From: Nissolia schottii
Taxonomy: Eukaryota > Streptophyta > Magnoliopsida > Fabales > Fabaceae
Length of the DNA: 64,000 bases
Assembly (NCBI GenBank): GCA_003254905.1
Contig: QANU01001220.1
Location: 1-64,000 of the forward strand
Direction: 5' to 3'
Shown in pieces: positions 47,966 to 59,543 of this stretch. The translations under genes and the position numbers were made by a program. How positions within the stretch are numbered: position 1 is the first letter of the stretch; every line of letters starts with the position of its first letter. The notes under the pieces are model-generated. The model had not been told where the DNA came from. It made no database searches and saw only the letters and a program-made list of their open reading frames with translations.

Positions 47966-48994
47966 CCACAAACAAGTCATACGAACTTTGTTACACAATT
48001 TAGCTGATCCATGAACGATTTCAAGTGATCTAGAAAGCTTTATTTTAAATAATGAAACCCTGAATCTTCAGTCAGGCCGCTCAGCGCAAGCCCTAAGCCG
48101 CTCAGCGCCCCATGTAACACCCTAGCTAGCTGCCTATGCTCGTGTCATGCACAATGCTCACTAGGTTGTTGATCACTTGGTGGGAATACTTATAGTCCTT
48201 CGTTACTTTTCGAAAATATAGGGTTAAGGAAAATATGGACCATTTGAAAACTGTTCTGCCTGTTACTTATTCATAAAGTATGAGCCGCGTGTGAATGAAA
48301 ATATATGATACAAACGATAATGCATGGCCTTACGACTAATAATAATTCGTGGAATAGATATTTACATAAGCAAGTATTGGGTCCATCACAGATAGTTACA
48401 ACAAAATAGAGTATCATAATAGTTTACATATACAGCCATTCTCATTACAATGCATAATAAAATATCCATCTAGTGCCAAACTAAACTGGCTGTCCTCGGG
48501 GTCTGGTCTCCTGCTGATCTGTACTTGATTCTTTACTGCTCCACTAGTGGCTCCTCATACAGCTCCTCATATCACTCGTAGCTCTCGCCCGCTTCTGGAA
48601 GCATAAGCGAGTGTGGGTGAGAACGTATGTCCTTAGTGGTTTACCTTAGCGTCGGGGTGTTTCTTTAACTCACTTATGAACCAGGTCGGTCGGGAGGTCT
48701 CTATGTGTTCATGCATACTAACATCCTACTAATTATTATTTTCGTCCAAGGTCCTTAACAGCTTTATTTAAGTTACTAGGTGACGGGGAATCTAGTCTTT
48801 CTTATCTAGGTTTTCGTGCTTATTAACTTCTTTCCCGTATATACATAGCCATCTTGAGCGTTCTCTTGACGGTACTTACTCCATACATATACTTATATAT
48901 ATTATCATATGCTTATGTGTCACATATTCATTCATCATATCATTGCATATTCATTCGTTCATACTCTATGCATGGGGAAACTTAGGGGGTTCTC
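47966..48994. repeat. 1029-bp block repeated at 50162-51190, flanked by Ns
   Basis: Bounded exactly by N at 47965 and N at 48995. Compared line by line it is identical to 50162-51190 (offset 2196). The block covers part of a Tekay-like LTR including TGTAACACCCTAGCTAGC at 48113. Probably an assembly duplicate and not a biological repeat. Confidence 0.85.
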
Positions 48995-48995
48995 N

Positions 48996-50308
48996 CTGTT
49001 CTGATGGACCAGATGGGTGTATATTGTATGCTTTGGTATGATTAGACAGTTATCTGCTAAGCCTGAGGGCTTTACCGCTTGTTATATTTGTTCTCTCTGA
49101 CGCATGGCTTTATTTTATTAATTTTGATCGATACAAATGCAAAGTTTCAAAATTGGTCCCTAGTTTCTTACACAACTATTTTCGAAAGATAACTATGAAC
49201 TAAGGTATTCCGACCAGGTAGAAAACAACCTAGTGAGCATTGTTTACTACGTAAGGGTAGACAATTAGCTAGGATGTTTCAAAAGTAGTACGATCATATA
49301 GATTCTTCTAGCTAAAAGCCTATTCTTCTGTTACGTCTTTAAGGTATTGCTCTCACTCGTGATGCTCTCCTCCTTGCTCCACCTCAAGTCGTGGAGTCAT
49401 GAATGAGTGGGGTGAGAACATAGCGCTCTTAGTGGAAACCATGGGATATGTAACTTCTTATTCTCATTTATGATCCAGGCCGCTCAGGGGTCTCTAAGTG
49501 TCATAATTATACTATCTTCCTACTTATTTTTATTTCCTGCTAAGCTTGAGCAGCTTTACCTAAGTTACTAGGCAATCCGGGAACCTATTCTTCCTTATCT
49601 ACGTCGTTTGTCTGCTAGTCTAGTTCCTAACTCATATACTGTCATACAATTCACATAGCTACACTATTGTATCAAAATCCTCATTTTTTGAAAATCATTT
49701 CTACTCCTGTGGTATAAGGTAAGCCTTATGAGCGGTTCTGCCCTCGTCCCTTGTAGCTGCGGGCACACCGCTACAACCACGCTTTACAGCTCGTATCGTG
49801 GCGACTAGGCAGTGCTAAACCTGAATGGTCTTTGACCATGGAATTCTCGCTAGCCACGACCGAGGTGACCATACTATGATGGCATTGGGGTAAGACCTAC
49901 GATTCGACTAGGACTAAGACCTTCCCCAAAAGCCGAACCCTCGGCCTTGCTAGAGGGGGTTTTCTCATCATCATTATCATCATCATCATATACACAGTTT
50001 AGTCTTTGTTACAACAATTCATATATAATAAGCATAAGTCAATATCTCATATCATCATCTTCATCATATATCACTTCATATATCTCAAATATCATCATTT
50101 TATAATTCTAACACATAATTCCACATAACTCATAGGCATTAATCATATAATATTACCCAAACCACAAACAAGTCATACGAACTTTGTTACACAATTTAGC
50201 TGATCCATGAACGATTTCAAGTGATCTAGAAAGCTTTATTTTAAATAATGAAACCCTGAATCTTCAGTCAGGCCGCTCAGCGCAAGCCCTAAGCCGCTCA
50301 GCGCCCCA
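48996..50308. mobile_element. Tekay-like LTR fragments
   Basis: A plus-sense LTR end is visible at about 49265-49281 (AGCTAGGATGTTTCA). The remainder resembles LTR interior (compare 51190-51700), with a TCA microsatellite near 49967-49990. No genes. Confidence 0.5.
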
Positions 50309-53260
50309 TGTAACACCCTAGCTAGCTGCCTATGCTCGTGTCATGCACAATGCTCACTAGGTTGTTGATCACTTGGTGGGAATACTTATAGTCCTTCGTT
50401 ACTTTTCGAAAATATAGGGTTAAGGAAAATATGGACCATTTGAAAACTGTTCTGCCTGTTACTTATTCATAAAGTATGAGCCGCGTGTGAATGAAAATAT
50501 ATGATACAAACGATAATGCATGGCCTTACGACTAATAATAATTCGTGGAATAGATATTTACATAAGCAAGTATTGGGTCCATCACAGATAGTTACAACAA
50601 AATAGAGTATCATAATAGTTTACATATACAGCCATTCTCATTACAATGCATAATAAAATATCCATCTAGTGCCAAACTAAACTGGCTGTCCTCGGGGTCT
50701 GGTCTCCTGCTGATCTGTACTTGATTCTTTACTGCTCCACTAGTGGCTCCTCATACAGCTCCTCATATCACTCGTAGCTCTCGCCCGCTTCTGGAAGCAT
50801 AAGCGAGTGTGGGTGAGAACGTATGTCCTTAGTGGTTTACCTTAGCGTCGGGGTGTTTCTTTAACTCACTTATGAACCAGGTCGGTCGGGAGGTCTCTAT
50901 GTGTTCATGCATACTAACATCCTACTAATTATTATTTTCGTCCAAGGTCCTTAACAGCTTTATTTAAGTTACTAGGTGACGGGGAATCTAGTCTTTCTTA
51001 TCTAGGTTTTCGTGCTTATTAACTTCTTTCCCGTATATACATAGCCATCTTGAGCGTTCTCTTGACGGTACTTACTCCATACATATACTTATATATATTA
51101 TCATATGCTTATGTGTCACATATTCATTCATCATATCATTGCATATTCATTCGTTCATACTCTATGCATGGGGAAACTTAGGGGGTTCTCTTACGCTTCC
51201 CCGATGAACTTCGGTCCGGGTTACGTCCTTCTTGTCTCATTTTCTAGACGCCCCTAGGCGAACTTCGGGCCCGGGGTCACGTCCCTTTCATCTAGTTCTT
51301 CGCCCATGTGGCTGTGACCATACGACTACAACCACTTCTATTCCCAGCTTGACGATGACCAGGCTACGCTCACACCTGAGTGGTTGCGAACCACCGACGG
51401 GGTCTAGTGTCCATCATTACCTATCAAGTGGGCTAACCTCCACTAGGTAGGAGGCGGGGATGGCCCTCGCGATGCAGCCAGGCACTGGACTCATCATCAT
51501 TATCATCATAACTTTAGGTGTGTTGCCACCCTTTCTCACTCATCATTTTTTTGCTTTCTTTCTTTCTTTTCATTCATCGTTATTAACCAATCCACCTTGC
51601 GGGACTGGTGAGGGGCTTGTCCGTAGACGTGCCAAGAGAGAGATTTCCTATCGCATAACTACATACTTGTTCCCTAGTGTTCCATTATGATCTTCAAGCA
51701 TTCAATGATTAACCTCTAATTCTCTAAGGTCGTCCTAACACTTAGATGACAACCCTGTCCTCAAGATGCATGGTGTCATAAACATCCTTGTCATAAACAT
51801 TCCATATGCAATGTTCAACATACATTACGTCTGTCACATCAATGGTTGTTGGAAACTGTGGCTCGAGCTAGTTTTCATAAATGTTTGCTCTCTGGTCTAG
51901 GTTAGCTCGGTGACCTAGAGTTTCCTGGGCTATATAGCACCCCTAGGAACTCCCAGTACACTTCGTCACCCCTGTCCAGATCTCCCAGTTGCATACTCCA
52001 TTTTTAAAACCATTCCCAAAATCCTGCTTCAGGCCACTCAGCGGACCCTTTTGCTGCTCAGCGCCCTTGAGCTGGCCAGGCCGCTCAGCGGTACCTGAAC
52101 CCGTTCCATCCATAACAGTTCAAAATCCCTCTTCTTCCAATTCAACCTACAGACCACTCAGCGGTTCATGAGGCCGCTCAGCGCCCTAGCCGTAGCCTGC
52201 ACAACCTGCTTTGCTTCCTTGCTTTCCTCTTGCCTTCGACACTCCTTGAGACTTTTCCACAACTTCCAACAACCATTATACAACATATTTCATCCTCAAA
52301 ACATCACCAAGTCATCTATACAACCTAATCCTAGCATAGCTAACAGATCGTTCAACAGTTCACAAAATCGCATAGAATCAAATACAAGCATACATAGCCA
52401 CCAAAGAGGGTGAGCAAGCCAAGTTTACCCACCTCTTTAAAGGCTTTAGAAGCTAATTTAGATGATGGGGAAGTCATGGGAGTATAGTCCTCCAAGTGCA
52501 GAGTTGTTCCCTACCTCCTGTCGGGCTTTCCGCCGTGCGATTGGAGAGCACACAGGCAGAGTTTCGGCAAGTTTGGGAGAGCAAATTGTGTAGGAAAGGG
52601 GTTGAATGGGAGAGCTACATATAGCCATGAAATTTTTCCCTTCTTTCCCATTTTTCCCTTGTCCAAAATTACCAAAATGTCATTTCTAATTTAATTAATG
52701 CATTTTTATAATTATAAGGTCACATCGGGTCACATCAATGAATAGTAACCCTTATTTTATTATTTTTCCCTACAAAATCTGATGCACCATGTGGGGTCCT
52801 CATCTGTGGGTCCCACCCGGTCCCGTTTCGCTCGTTTTTGGTGGTTCGTAGTCCCGGTGCGTCGCGCACGGTCGTCCGAAAAATATTCCGAGCATACCGT
52901 CGCGATCCTCTAAGCTTCCTAATGAGGTTTTGGGGCTAATCTAAGGTGTTTATAACTTTCCCCGGTATAGGTTAGGTTTCCAGAGACTTTGGACTCTCTG
53001 CTCAGTTTTACTGGCTCAACGAGCCAAACAGGGTTGTTCTAGTATCTGCAGAACCGTCTGAAACTGAACCGATTTCTGTTTTACCGACACTTTGGACTTT
53101 TTATCTATTTCTAGGGTTCGAGAGGAATCATTTGAGTGTCATCAGAATTTATCAAAACCATACAGAATAATTTCTACTGACCTTTACATGTTATCTCATA
53201 CAAAGGGCTCTACAAACCATTATTTAGGGAAATTTTCACTAAGATAGGAGTGGGATGTTA
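50309..53260 (-). mobile_element. LTR T6 (2952 bp), 3' LTR of the Tekay-like pol remnant
   Basis: Left end TGTAACACCCTAGCTAGC; right end GGGATGTTA. It lies directly downstream, on the minus strand, of the chromodomain-like coding remnant and a polypurine stretch (reversed: AAGAGGGTGGAATC). Palindromes CGCTCAGCG occur near 50271-50301, just outside, and 52030-52185. This fixes the sense of all T-type LTRs. The start has CTAACA where TGTAACA is expected. Confidence 0.75.
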
Positions 53261-53276
53261 GATTCCACCCTCTTAG

Positions 53277-54474
53277 AAAAATTTCGCCCGCGAAATTTCG
53301 TACCTGGAAATAGTTCTGGATAGGCTGCTTTCATGTCCTCCTCTAGCTCCCATGTTTGTTCTTCAACCTTTCCGTTTTCCTAGATAACTCGTACCATTTG
53401 AATCTCTTTGTTCCGAGTCTTCTGGGTCTTGTGGCTGATGATCTTTTGCAGCGTCAACGGCAAGGCGAGATCCTCTCTTAAGATGATTTTCTCCAACTCC
53501 AGCACATGATCCGGAGAAGCATAGTATTTCCTCAACTGAGACACATGAAAGGCAGCATGAACGTTCACCAGATTCGGAGGGAGAGCTATCCGATATGCCA
53601 CGGGTCCGACGCATTCTAAGATCTGGAAGGGTCTGATGAATTGGGGACTTAGCTTCTTGACCTTCATGGCCCTCCTAATGCCTGTGGTAGGAGTAACCTT
53701 CAAGAAGACATGGTCTCCTTCTTGAAATTCCAGTGGCCTTCTCCGCACATAGGCATAGCTCTTCTAACTACTCTGCACTGTGAGGATTCGTTGCTTGATC
53801 CGTCATATGCATTCTTCCACCTCTTGCGTCTTTTCTGGGCCCAAGTATCTATATTTCCGACCGTCATTCCAACATAAGGGCGACAGACACTTCTAATTGT
53901 AGAGTGCTTCAAAAAGGGCCATGCCGATACTGGCATGGTGACTATTGTTGTAGGTGAACTCCACGAACGGTAACAACTCATCCCAATACAAGGGTGAATC
54001 AAGTGCACATGCCGTTAACATATCTTCCAGGGTCTGGATTGTCCTCTCAGTCTGTCCATCGGTTTGGGGATGATAGGTCGTGCTTAGTAGTAGTTGGGTC
54101 CCATACGCATCCTAAAAAGCCATCCAAAATCGGGACGTAAATCGAGGATCCCTGTCTGATATGATGGACGAGGGTATGCCGTGCAATCTCACCGCTTCCC
54201 TTATGTAAAGTTGCACCAGCTTTTCCAGTGGGTAGTTCATTCTCACTAGAAGGAAGTGGGCGGACTTGGTTAGCCTATCAACAATCACCCAAATGGCGTC
54301 CACTCCCCTCGCCGTGCATGGCAATCCTGACACAAAGTCCATAGAGATACCGTCCCATTTCCATTCTGGTATCTCAGGAGGATTTAGCAGTCCTGGTGGC
54401 TTCCTGTGTTCCACCTTCGCTTTCTGGCACACCAGACACTTTTGTACCCAATCCTCCACGTCTCGCTTCATTTA
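53277..54474 (-). pseudogene. Integrase and chromodomain-like C terminus of a Tekay-type Ty3 element, broken
   Basis: Reading leftward from 54471: the CC half of the integrase zinc finger ([11 protein letters not shown]), then the catalytic core with DFVSGLP and [12 protein letters not shown] (two acidic residues) and, after a stop near 54112, QTDGQTERTIQTLED with the Glu. The C-terminal part (53748-53380) carries LSPQFIRPFQILE and NVHAAFHVSQLRKY. A stop at 53380 precedes WELEEDMKAAYPELF and KFRGRNF, the chromodomain-like end of Tekay elements. At least four in-frame stops. The upstream pol is cut off at 54474 by LTR T7. Not functional. Integrase would insert element cDNA; the chromodomain would guide it to heterochromatin. 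Confidence 0.85.
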
Positions 54475-55128
54475 ACACCCTAGGTTAGCAGCTTATGCTT
54501 AAGTCATAATCTGCGTCCGCTAGGTTGTTATCTGCTGTGTGGGAATACTGGTAGTCCCTAGTTTATTTAGAAAATAGGGTATTTATCTCAAATTAAGGAC
54601 CCATTTTTTTCTTCTTGATTGCAAGTAGCGTTTAAGCGTTAATGTAGAGCCAGGCATGGGAACTGTACCATATGTTCTATAAAGACGAATAATAATTAAA
54701 CGATAGCAGTATTAGTCATACATAACCAGAAGCAGAAAATCAAACCACAGTGCTCAATAGGGTCCATAAATAAAAACTGTTTATAAGGGTTACAGAGTTC
54801 GAAGTACATGGTCATAATTATACATCACTTCAGTCTGTACCTAATTAAATACTACTGCTACACAATATACATCAATATACAACAACTACAGTCAGCATAC
54901 ATATAGCTATAACTACTGGCAAAAAGGGCTAGTCCGAATACAGGGGCACTGACACAGGCTGGTCGGGCTCGAGGTCACTCCTCGCCATCATCCTCTTCCT
55001 CCTCCTCCGCTAGAGGGTCCTCCTCCATGGGGTTTGCCTCCTCCATGGGCTTCGGTACGTCCGGCGGATCGCAGGGTCCGGTGGATGGTCCCGCCTTGTC
55101 ATCATGCGAGCGAGGTGCAAGGCGGCGG
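54475..55128 (-). mobile_element. LTR T7, left part, hosting element D
   Basis: Starts TAACACCCTAGGTTAGCAGC (the TG of the terminus is altered), inserted in or joined to the integrase remnant. It continues after D at 62606-63148. G/C-rich near 54960-55128; no genes. Confidence 0.65.
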
Positions 55129-56709
55129 TGTTAAGTGTCCAAATTACATGATTTTTAACCTATCAAAATGGCGCTTAAACTCTTATGTTTTTAAAGAAAT
55201 ATCTAACTTAATCCCTTTAGTTTGTAGGTTTCTAATATATTTTGAAGAATGGATGCAAACATAATTATGAAGAATAATCCCAGGAAGAATAGAAGAAAAG
55301 GGCAGAATTGGAAGAGAGCGTAAAAGAGAAGATTCTGGCGACAAGATCGCTCAGCAAATCACAACCTATCGCACAGCGATTAAGGGATAATCGCTCAGCG
55401 GTGACAGCCTAATCGCTCAGCGATTTGGTGTCGGCAAGCAACTTGCACGCGGGGCAATGATTGCGCCAGCTGGAGCCAGCCTGGCGCCGTACTGCCATGT
55501 CAGCGCCGCCCTAAAAAGCTGCCTAGCATTTATGACTCCGCGTAAAAAGTACAATCGCTCAGCGATAAGGCACCGACGCTCAGCGATAAGGTCAGAATCG
55601 CTCAGCGGAACCATCAAAACCGCTGAGCGAATGCATCCAACTTTTGCCTATAAAATAGAGGGAGGCCGAGGCATTCAGGGAGGAATCAACCCCCCCACGA
55701 CACCAAACTCATTCCAACTCCATTTTCCACTTTCTATACATTACTTTGGTTAGGTTTAGAAAGAAACTTAGGGTTTAAAAGCTTTCCTTAAGAGGAAGTG
55801 CTGCTGGAATTGTCAACAGTTGTGAACCGCGGTGGAGGTGTGGAGACATTTCACCACTCTTCTCAACCAACCATTGCTCTAAACCCTGTAAGTCTGTAAA
55901 CTATCCATGACAATGGATAGCTAACTTTCTTTATTGTTGGGATTGATGTGCTTTATTTCCTAATGTATCCATTGTAACTTATGTTTATGATTTTATAAAG
56001 TCTTATGATTTTAATGAATGATCTTGTGCTTAATGCCTGCTGTTGTTAGTATTTTTGATTCTTAACTTGAGACTTGCTTACATGAACGAAAGTTATGCTA
56101 GTTAAGTTACAAACCAGGTTAAGATCAATAGTGCTTTGAATAAGCTTGATTTTATGCTTGAATATTGTGAACGAGAGTTACAACTATTTGAGCTTGACCT
56201 AGATCAATTCATTTAGTTCTTATCTGCCGTAACTGGAGACCTAGAGCTAATCGCATTAACACTCGCTTTAACTTCAAGGTACTTTGTTGAGTTTGTGCAA
56301 GACATTGACAACTTAATAAAGGAACTTGTGAACTTAACATGCTTGAGAAAGATGATTAAGTTAAGAACTGGTGGCGATAAAATCAATAAGACTCATAAGT
56401 CACATGGCTGCATTGAGAAATATTGTCACTAAGATCCCAACATCTTTCTTTACCTGCCTAAACTCTATTCCATTATTGTTCTCTTTATTTTATTTGCATG
56501 TTATTTATCATTTATTTACTCATCAAAATACCAATACTCTTCCCATAGCTTAAAATAGTTCAACTCCAAGATATTAGTTTTAAACACAATCCCTGTGGAT
56601 ATGATTATACCCGTCTACACTGTAATTGGATTCCTCGTAAATCTGAAAGCTGTAGAAGGATATATTAAATTGACGAGATTCTGAGACTATTGCAAAAAGG
56701 CTTTCAACA
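55129..56709 (+). repeat. 5' LTR of element D (1581 bp)
   Basis: TGTTAAGTGTCC...GGCTTTCAACA. CGCT(C/G)AGCG cluster at about 55348-55630, TATA box (CCTATAAAATAG) at 55648-55659. The internal region follows with TTTTGGCGCC. Confidence 0.92.
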
Positions 56710-56713
56710 ATTT

Positions 56714-56729
56714 TGGCGCCGTTGCCGGG
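56714..56729 (+). promoter_or_regulatory. Primer binding site of element D, tRNA-Asp type
   Basis: TGGCGCCGTTGCCGGG, matching 16 bases of the tRNA-Asp complement; the next base differs from element A. Confidence 0.85.
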
Positions 56730-56847
56730 CATTGTGCCAATTTAAAACACTATCTTGAGTAGATATTTTAAGCTTTTGTAAATAGTGTAATTAGCATTTT
56801 TCTGTTATTGTTCTAACCCCTTTGCAAAGACTTTGCTATCTTGGTGT

Positions 56848-58455
56848 ATGCGAAAGAAAACCTCTGCAGATCAACTTCTATTCGATCCAGAAATAGAAGC
56901 AACTGCTAGGAGGAATCGACGTAACACAAGGAGAGCTCAAGCTCTAGCAGAGGCGGTAGAAAAACAAGAAATTTCCTCATCTTCATCTTCATCATCTTCT
57001 TCAAATCAAGACATGATGGCAGAAACTGGAGGAGAAACTGCTGGAACAGGACAAAGCCAAGGCTTTGTCAACTTCACCCCACGAAACATCATTCGCATGG
57101 GACGAACAACGGGGACGCAACGAATACCTCAACTGCAACCGGGTTTGGTACAATTAATACACGCTAATCCTTTTGCAGGCTTAGATCATGAAGACTCGTA
57201 CGCTCACCTCACAAAATTCTATGAGTTGTGCGGAATGACAACTCTGTCGGAAGCCGAAGAGGAAGCTATTTTCCTAAGGTTGTTTCCGTTAACTCTAATA
57301 GGAAAGGCGAAGGAACGACTACTAGATCAACCCCAAACTGTCCTCTCCAACTGGGATCAGCTGGAAGAAAGATTCTGTTGCAGGTATTTTTCTCAGTCGA
57401 AATTTATGGACTTAAAAACTGCAATCTCTACCTTTGTGCAGGCACCGAACGAGAGCCTGTGCGAAGCTTGGGAACGGTATAAATCAATGCTGAGAAGATG
57501 CCCTAAGCATGGGTTCGATGCAAGAACTCAAATCCACATTTTTAGAAATGGCCTGCAACAACAACATAAGCTTATGCTGGATGCAGCGGCTGGTGGACAA
57601 ATAATGTCTAAAACACCAGACGAGGCCATAACAATCATCGAATCCATGGCGCTAACATATCAGCAAGGGCAATATAACAGAAACCCATCCAGGAGAGGAG
57701 GCATGTTGGAACTGGGCAAAAACGATGCCATCCTAGCCCAAAACAAGCAACTACAACAACAATTAGATGAAATGAAGAAAACGTTGAATGAGTTGCCAAA
57801 GCAGTTGAAGGAAAGCCAGTCTTCCAGACGATACCAGGTAATGCAATGTGAATTTTGTTTTGGTGATCATCCCACTGGCTATTGTGAGTGCAGGGAAGAG
57901 GAAGCACAATTTGTTAATAATCAACAGAGGCCAGGCCAACAATTTCCAAGGAATCAAAATTATCAACCTTGGAGGCAGGAAGCAGGCCCATCCAATAGAG
58001 CGCCACTTCCCTATCAAACCCAGCAATTTCAACCCCCACACCACATTCTAACTCATCAAAATCAACCACCCAATTCCACAATGGAGGACATCTTGACACA
58101 GTTCATGCAGATGTCCATGGCGACCCAGAAAAATAACGATGCTTCGATTAAGAACTTGGAGATTCAGGTAGGCCAGCTCGCAAAGGAAATGGCCGAAATC
58201 AGAAGGGGAGCCTTCTCTGCCAACACAGAGCCCAACCCGAAGGAGTCATGCAAAGCAGTTTTGACATGCAGTGGCAAATTGCCAAGATCTGATGTTGTTA
58301 AGGAGACTGTTGGTAAAAAGGGTGAAGTTGAAAAAAATGAGAGAGTTGGAAAAGAAAGAGAAGAAGAAGTAGAGGAGGAGGAGGTAGAAAAAAATAATAA
58401 AAATAAAGAAAATGAAAAAAAAAGAAAGATAAAAAGAAAGAGGAAGAGGAAGTAG
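56848..58455 (+). CDS. Gag of element D (Athila-like), intact frame of 535 residues
   Basis: The start chosen is ATG at 56848 (MRKKTSADQ), aligned with the TTG of A-C. A Ser-rich run lies at residues about 47-60. The capsid core follows (PFAGLDHEDSYAHLTKFYEL; NWDQLEERFCCRYFSQSKF; LMLDAAAGGQIMSKTPDEA), then the zinc-knuckle-like CEFCFGDHPTGYC, a Gln/Pro/Asn-rich linker, a coiled segment (NNDASIKNLEIQVGQLAKEM) and a Lys/Glu-rich tail (residues about 485-535) absent from A-C. The tail is coded by an A/G-rich tract containing nine A residues (58415-58423) where the protease frame opens in -1. Divergent in sequence from A-C, so an independent subfamily. Confidence 0.9.
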   Translation: MRKKTSADQLLFDPEIEATARRNRRNTRRAQALAEAVEKQEISSSSSSSSSSNQDMMAETGGETAGTGQSQGFVNFTPRNIIRMGRTTGTQRIPQLQPGLVQLIHANPFAGLDHEDSYAHLTKFYELCGMTTLSEAEEEAIFLRLFPLTLIGKAKERLLDQPQTVLSNWDQLEERFCCRYFSQSKFMDLKTAISTFVQAPNESLCEAWERYKSMLRRCPKHGFDARTQIHIFRNGLQQQHKLMLDAAAGGQIMSKTPDEAITIIESMALTYQQGQYNRNPSRRGGMLELGKNDAILAQNKQLQQQLDEMKKTLNELPKQLKESQSSRRYQVMQCEFCFGDHPTGYCECREEEAQFVNNQQRPGQQFPRNQNYQPWRQEAGPSNRAPLPYQTQQFQPPHHILTHQNQPPNSTMEDILTQFMQMSMATQKNNDASIKNLEIQVGQLAKEMAEIRRGAFSANTEPNPKESCKAVLTCSGKLPRSDVVKETVGKKGEVEKNERVGKEREEEVEEEEVEKNNKNKENEKKRKIKRKRKRK

Positions 58456-58466
58456 AAAAAGAAAAG

Positions 58467-59543
58467 ATGTTGATCAAAGAAAAATCACTTCCTTATCCAA
58501 AAACTCCCTCAAAACTTGACAAGGAGAGGCAGTTTGCGAGGTTTATGGATATTTTTAAAAGATTACAAATCAATATTCCATTTGCCGAAGCACTGGAACA
58601 AATGCCCTCCTATGCCAAGTTTATGAAGGAGCTATTGACGAAAAAAAGGAGATATCAAAACGAGGAAACAGTGCAGTTAAGTGCAAACTGCAGTGCCATC
58701 ATCCAGAATTATATTCCCCACAAATTAAGAGATCGTGGAAGTGTCACCATTCCTGTCACCATTGGAAATGTGTCAGTGGGAAAAGCTTTAATTGACCTAG
58801 GGGCTAGTGTTAGCCTGATGCACCTATCTGTACTTAAAAGAATAAGTGATTTGGAACTGAAACCAACCAAGATGTCTTTACAACTAGCTGACCGATCGAT
58901 CAAATATCCACTCGGCGTAGCGGAAGATGTTCTGGTAAAGGTTGATAAATTTTTAATCCCCGCTAACTTCGTTGTGATTGACATTTCAGAGGATACCGAG
59001 GTTCCCCTAATTCTTGGGAGACCTTTCATGAGGACTGCAAGAATGGGAATAGACATGGACAGAGGAAAATTGACGATCATAGTCCATGGGGATGAGGTGC
59101 AGTTAGATATGTTTGAGGCAATGAAACACCCAGAGGATGAGGGACAATGTTTCAACCTTGATGTACTTGATGAGGTTGTTATGCAAGTACAACGGCGACC
59201 TCAAGTAGTGGATCCGTTGGAAATGGCATTAACCGATAACCCAGCACCATTCACTACAGATGAAGAAAAGGAGATAGAGCTATTCTTGCAAAACCTTGAC
59301 TCCACACCAACCATTCTTCCTGAAAAAGTGGAAATAGAGGATCTCAACAAGAAAGCTCAACCAAAGGAAGAAAAGAAATTAGAACTACCACCTCTAACTT
59401 CTCAATTCAGGTATGAAATTATGCAGGATAAAGGAGCGGACGAAATAAGTAGCTCCTCACTTCTGAAGGAAGGATGGACTTTTCAACGACTTTTTGAGGT
59501 AGCCAAGGTGGTCAGCAATATGCTGGACAAAGAATTTGGCTAA
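58467..59543 (+). CDS. Aspartic protease frame of element D, -1 relative to gag
   Basis: The frame is open from about 58415; the first ATG is 58467 and the frame has 358 codons from there. The retroviral-type protease domain spans residues about 88-205: KALIDLGASVSLM with catalytic D110 in a DLGAS motif, and the flap/second hydrophobic block PLILGRPFMRTARMGIDM. The N-terminal 60 residues (YPKTPSKLDKERQFARFMDI, QMPSYAKFMKELL) match the pre-protease region of Athila Gag-Pol. The C-terminal 130 residues run toward what would be pol, but no reverse transcriptase motif follows. Its product could only be joined to Gag by -1 frameshifting at the A run, or else this reflects an A-run length change. 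The protease would cut Gag. Confidence 0.85.
   Translation: MLIKEKSLPYPKTPSKLDKERQFARFMDIFKRLQINIPFAEALEQMPSYAKFMKELLTKKRRYQNEETVQLSANCSAIIQNYIPHKLRDRGSVTIPVTIGNVSVGKALIDLGASVSLMHLSVLKRISDLELKPTKMSLQLADRSIKYPLGVAEDVLVKVDKFLIPANFVVIDISEDTEVPLILGRPFMRTARMGIDMDRGKLTIIVHGDEVQLDMFEAMKHPEDEGQCFNLDVLDEVVMQVQRRPQVVDPLEMALTDNPAPFTTDEEKEIELFLQNLDSTPTILPEKVEIEDLNKKAQPKEEKKLELPPLTSQFRYEIMQDKGADEISSSSLLKEGWTFQRLFEVAKVVSNMLDKEFG

Noticed and set aside
48113..51190. The paired 48113 and 50309 LTR starts as the two LTRs of one element
   Set aside because: The identity begins and ends at N characters and not at LTR ends, so an assembly duplicate explains it better.
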